A stretch of DNA of 8,590 nt from Methylococcaceae bacterium (GTDB taxonomy: Bacteria > Pseudomonadota > Gammaproteobacteria > Methylococcales > Methylomonadaceae), in contig CANNLO010000193.1 of the NCBI GenBank assembly GCA_947505055.1, positions 1 to 8,590 of the forward strand, written 5' to 3'. Positions 7,929 through 8,590 of this stretch are shown here, one piece after another (within the stretch, counting starts at the first letter, position 1; the number at the start of each line of letters is the position of its first letter). The notes beneath the pieces are model-generated. The model ran no database searches. It had not been told where the DNA came from and saw nothing but the letters and a program-made list of their open reading frames with translations. Both the position numbers and the translations under genes were made by a program.

Positions 7929-7993
7929 GGCACAACGTGCAGTAGCTCAGTTGGTAGAGCAGAGATCATGGCGAATCCCTTGTCGCGCCCTTT
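7929..7993 (+). ncRNA. Partial or degenerate Y RNA-like copy (tRNA D-arm plus CTTGTCG motif)
   Basis: The sequence TAGCTCAGTTGGTAGAGC (7943-7960) is an ideal tRNA D-arm with stem GCTC/GAGC. Eighteen bases further comes CTTGTCG (7979-7985), followed by GCGCCC and a T-rich stretch. In the complete RNA downstream the D-arm is followed after 19 bases by the same CTTGTCG, so this looks like the 3' part of a related RNA. A short hairpin, GCAC (7930-7933) with GTGC (7937-7940), stands where the acceptor-like hairpin would be. I cannot find a TTCGAAT T-loop or a 5' strand to close the main stem. The copy is therefore either truncated or strongly diverged. Tandem Y RNAs are known in enterobacteria (yrlB-yrlA). 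Confidence 0.4.
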
Positions 7994-8029
7994 ATTGTTG
8001 GCAAGCCGTAACGGGTTTGTCCTACAGTT

Positions 8030-8165
8030 TTGGCGAATGCAGGTGCAACTACATGCCTATCACGCCGATGGTCGCGGGTTCGAATCCCGCCGGTTTCGTA
8101 CCATGAAACCGTAGCTCAGCGGTAGAGCACCGAGTGTTGCACCGATACTTGTCGCCAATCTTTTT
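8030..8165 (+). ncRNA. yrlA: Y RNA of YrlA type with circularly permuted tRNA-like domain
   Basis: The outer stem pairs TTGGCGA (8030-8036) with TCGCCAA (8152-8158). After an internal loop (ATGCA opposite GATACTTG), GGTGCAAC (8042-8049) pairs with GTTGCACC (8136-8143). Inside are, in order, a T-arm (GCGGG 8074-8078, loop TTCGAAT, CCCGC 8086-8090), an acceptor-like hairpin (CGGTTTC 8091-8097, loop GTACCAT, GAAACCG 8105-8111), the TA linker and a D-arm (GCTC 8114-8117, loop AGCGGTA, GAGC 8125-8128). This is a tRNA cut in the anticodon arm and joined at its ends. Bacterial Y RNAs bind Ro60 through the long stem, and ACTTGTC in the 3' strand resembles the conserved ACUUG of Y RNAs. YrlA-type RNAs carry a tRNA-mimicking domain. 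TCTTTTT directly after the stem could end transcription. The start may be slightly upstream: TTGGCA (7998-8003) and TACAGT (8023-8028) form a weak promoter with a 19-base spacer. Confidence 0.75.
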
Positions 8166-8167
8166 CG

Positions 8168-8205
8168 CGCCGTAAATCTAACTGACTTAACGGCGTATTT
8201 TTTAT
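8168..8205 (+). terminator. Intrinsic terminator between the Y RNA and rtcB
   Basis: CGCCGT (8168-8173) pairs with ACGGCG (8190-8195) around a 16-base loop and is followed by TATTTTTTAT (8196-8205). It lies only 18 bases before the rtcB start codon and just upstream of its ribosome site. It could therefore both end the Y RNA transcript and limit read-through into rtcB. The rather large loop lowers certainty. Confidence 0.6.
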
Positions 8206-8222
8206 AACAATGAGGCAAACCC

Positions 8223-8590
8223 ATGCAACCTGAAACCTATCAAGTCATGCAAGCCGACAAAGGCAAACCCATCAAGCTATGGACGCATGGCGTACCCGTG
8301 GAAGAAGCCGCCCAAAAGCAATTGCAGAACATCGCGCAACTGCCGTTTATCTTCAAACATATCGCCGTGATGCCGGACGTGCATCTGGGCAAAGGTTCGA
8401 CGATAGGTAGCGTGATCCCGACCCTGGGTGCGATTATCCCGGCGGCGGTCGGCGTGGACATCGGTTGCGGCATGATGGCGGCAAGGACGACGTTAACGGC
8501 CGATGACCTGCCGGACAACCTGCACGGCTGGCGGACGGCGATAGAAAAAGCGGTGCCGCACGGCCTGAATTTTAAAGGCCGCGATAAAGG
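8223..8590 (+). CDS. rtcB: RtcB tRNA-splicing/RNA-repair ligase (N-terminal part, C-terminus outside window)
   Basis: RtcB is a GTP- and Mn(II)-dependent ligase that joins RNA ends carrying 2',3'-cyclic phosphate or 3'-phosphate to 5'-hydroxyl ends, repairing cleaved tRNA and rRNA. The first 122 residues of about 400 are visible. They include KLWTHGVPVE (18-27), FIFKHIAVMPDVHLGKGSTIGSVIPT (42-67), AAVGVDIGCGM (74-84) with the metal-binding Asp79 and Cys82, and the start of AVPHGLNFKGRDKG (110 onward). These closely match the enterobacterial protein. The ATG is preceded by GAGG (8212-8215) at a seven-base spacing. A YrlA-like RNA immediately upstream is consistent with the rtc/rsr RNA-repair loci of enterobacteria. 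No rtcR or sigma54 promoter was seen. Confidence 0.96.
   Translation, partial: MQPETYQVMQADKGKPIKLWTHGVPVEEAAQKQLQNIAQLPFIFKHIAVMPDVHLGKGSTIGSVIPTLGAIIPAAVGVDIGCGMMAARTTLTADDLPDNLHGWRTAIEKAVPHGLNFKGRDK

Noticed and set aside
8031..8047. Sigma54 promoter (TGGCG...TGCA) upstream of rtcB, as expected for RtcR control
   Set aside because: The GG-to-GC spacing is one base too long, and the bases form the 5' strand of the Y RNA stem.
7936..8104. A conventional tRNA gene starting at the D-arm 7943 and ending in the T-arm 8074 and CCA 8103
   Set aside because: The distance is about twice a tRNA, no anticodon arm is visible, and the 5' strand CGTGCAG does not pair with the 3' strand CGGTTTC. That 3' strand pairs perfectly with GAAACCG downstream instead.
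7867..8106. A 79-codon plus-strand open frame
   Set aside because: It runs through the D-arm and T-arm structures of the RNA locus, whose base pairing explains the sequence better.

Overview
The window holds a compact plasmid-type replication and partition module (about 2275-7008) lying between two housekeeping genes. On the left, running off the edge on the minus strand, is gpmI (cofactor-independent phosphoglycerate mutase). On the right, running off the edge on the plus strand, is rtcB (RNA ligase). The flanking genes are roughly half G+C. The rep/par block and its origin look much more A+T rich, by eye about one third G+C or less. RtcB and its gene context resemble gammaproteobacterial versions, and IHF-type sites in the origin fit a proteobacterium. 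Gammaproteobacterium is my best guess, with low confidence below class level.

Layout. 1-1607 (-): gpmI without its C-terminal end. 1608-2274: about 670 bp with no supportable gene. 2275-2290: a 16-bp palindrome touching the rep stop codon. 2290-3555 (-): a Rep_3-type initiator. 3595-4522: fourteen same-strand 20-bp iterons in phased clusters, interleaved with a second short repeat that matches or nearly matches the IHF consensus. 4523-4676: very A+T-rich DNA ending in a DnaA-box-like sequence. Together these look like the replication origin. 4828-6981 (+): parA-parB, a type Ia partition operon with a promoter overlapped by inverted repeats. 6993-7008: a second copy of the 16-bp palindrome, one base different from the first. 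7009-7928: about 900 bp with no convincing gene. 7929-8206: an RNA locus. 8223-8590 (+): the start of rtcB.

How the parts work together. Rep should bind the iterons and open the origin, with DnaA and IHF helping. The lone iteron just upstream of rep probably allows self-repression. ParA and ParB should segregate the replicon, with the palindromes as the best candidates for the ParB centromere. Such a module beside gpmI suggests either a plasmid integrated in the chromosome or a large plasmid or chromid carrying core genes.

The most striking element is the RNA next to rtcB (8030-8165). It has a tRNA T-arm, an acceptor-like hairpin and a tRNA D-arm in circularly permuted order, all closed by a long two-part stem in place of the anticodon arm. 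This is the architecture expected of a bacterial Y RNA of the YrlA type (Ro60 partner, tRNA mimic), a class known to sit beside rtcB in enterobacteria. A second, incomplete copy precedes it. No Ro60 (rsr) gene is visible in the window.
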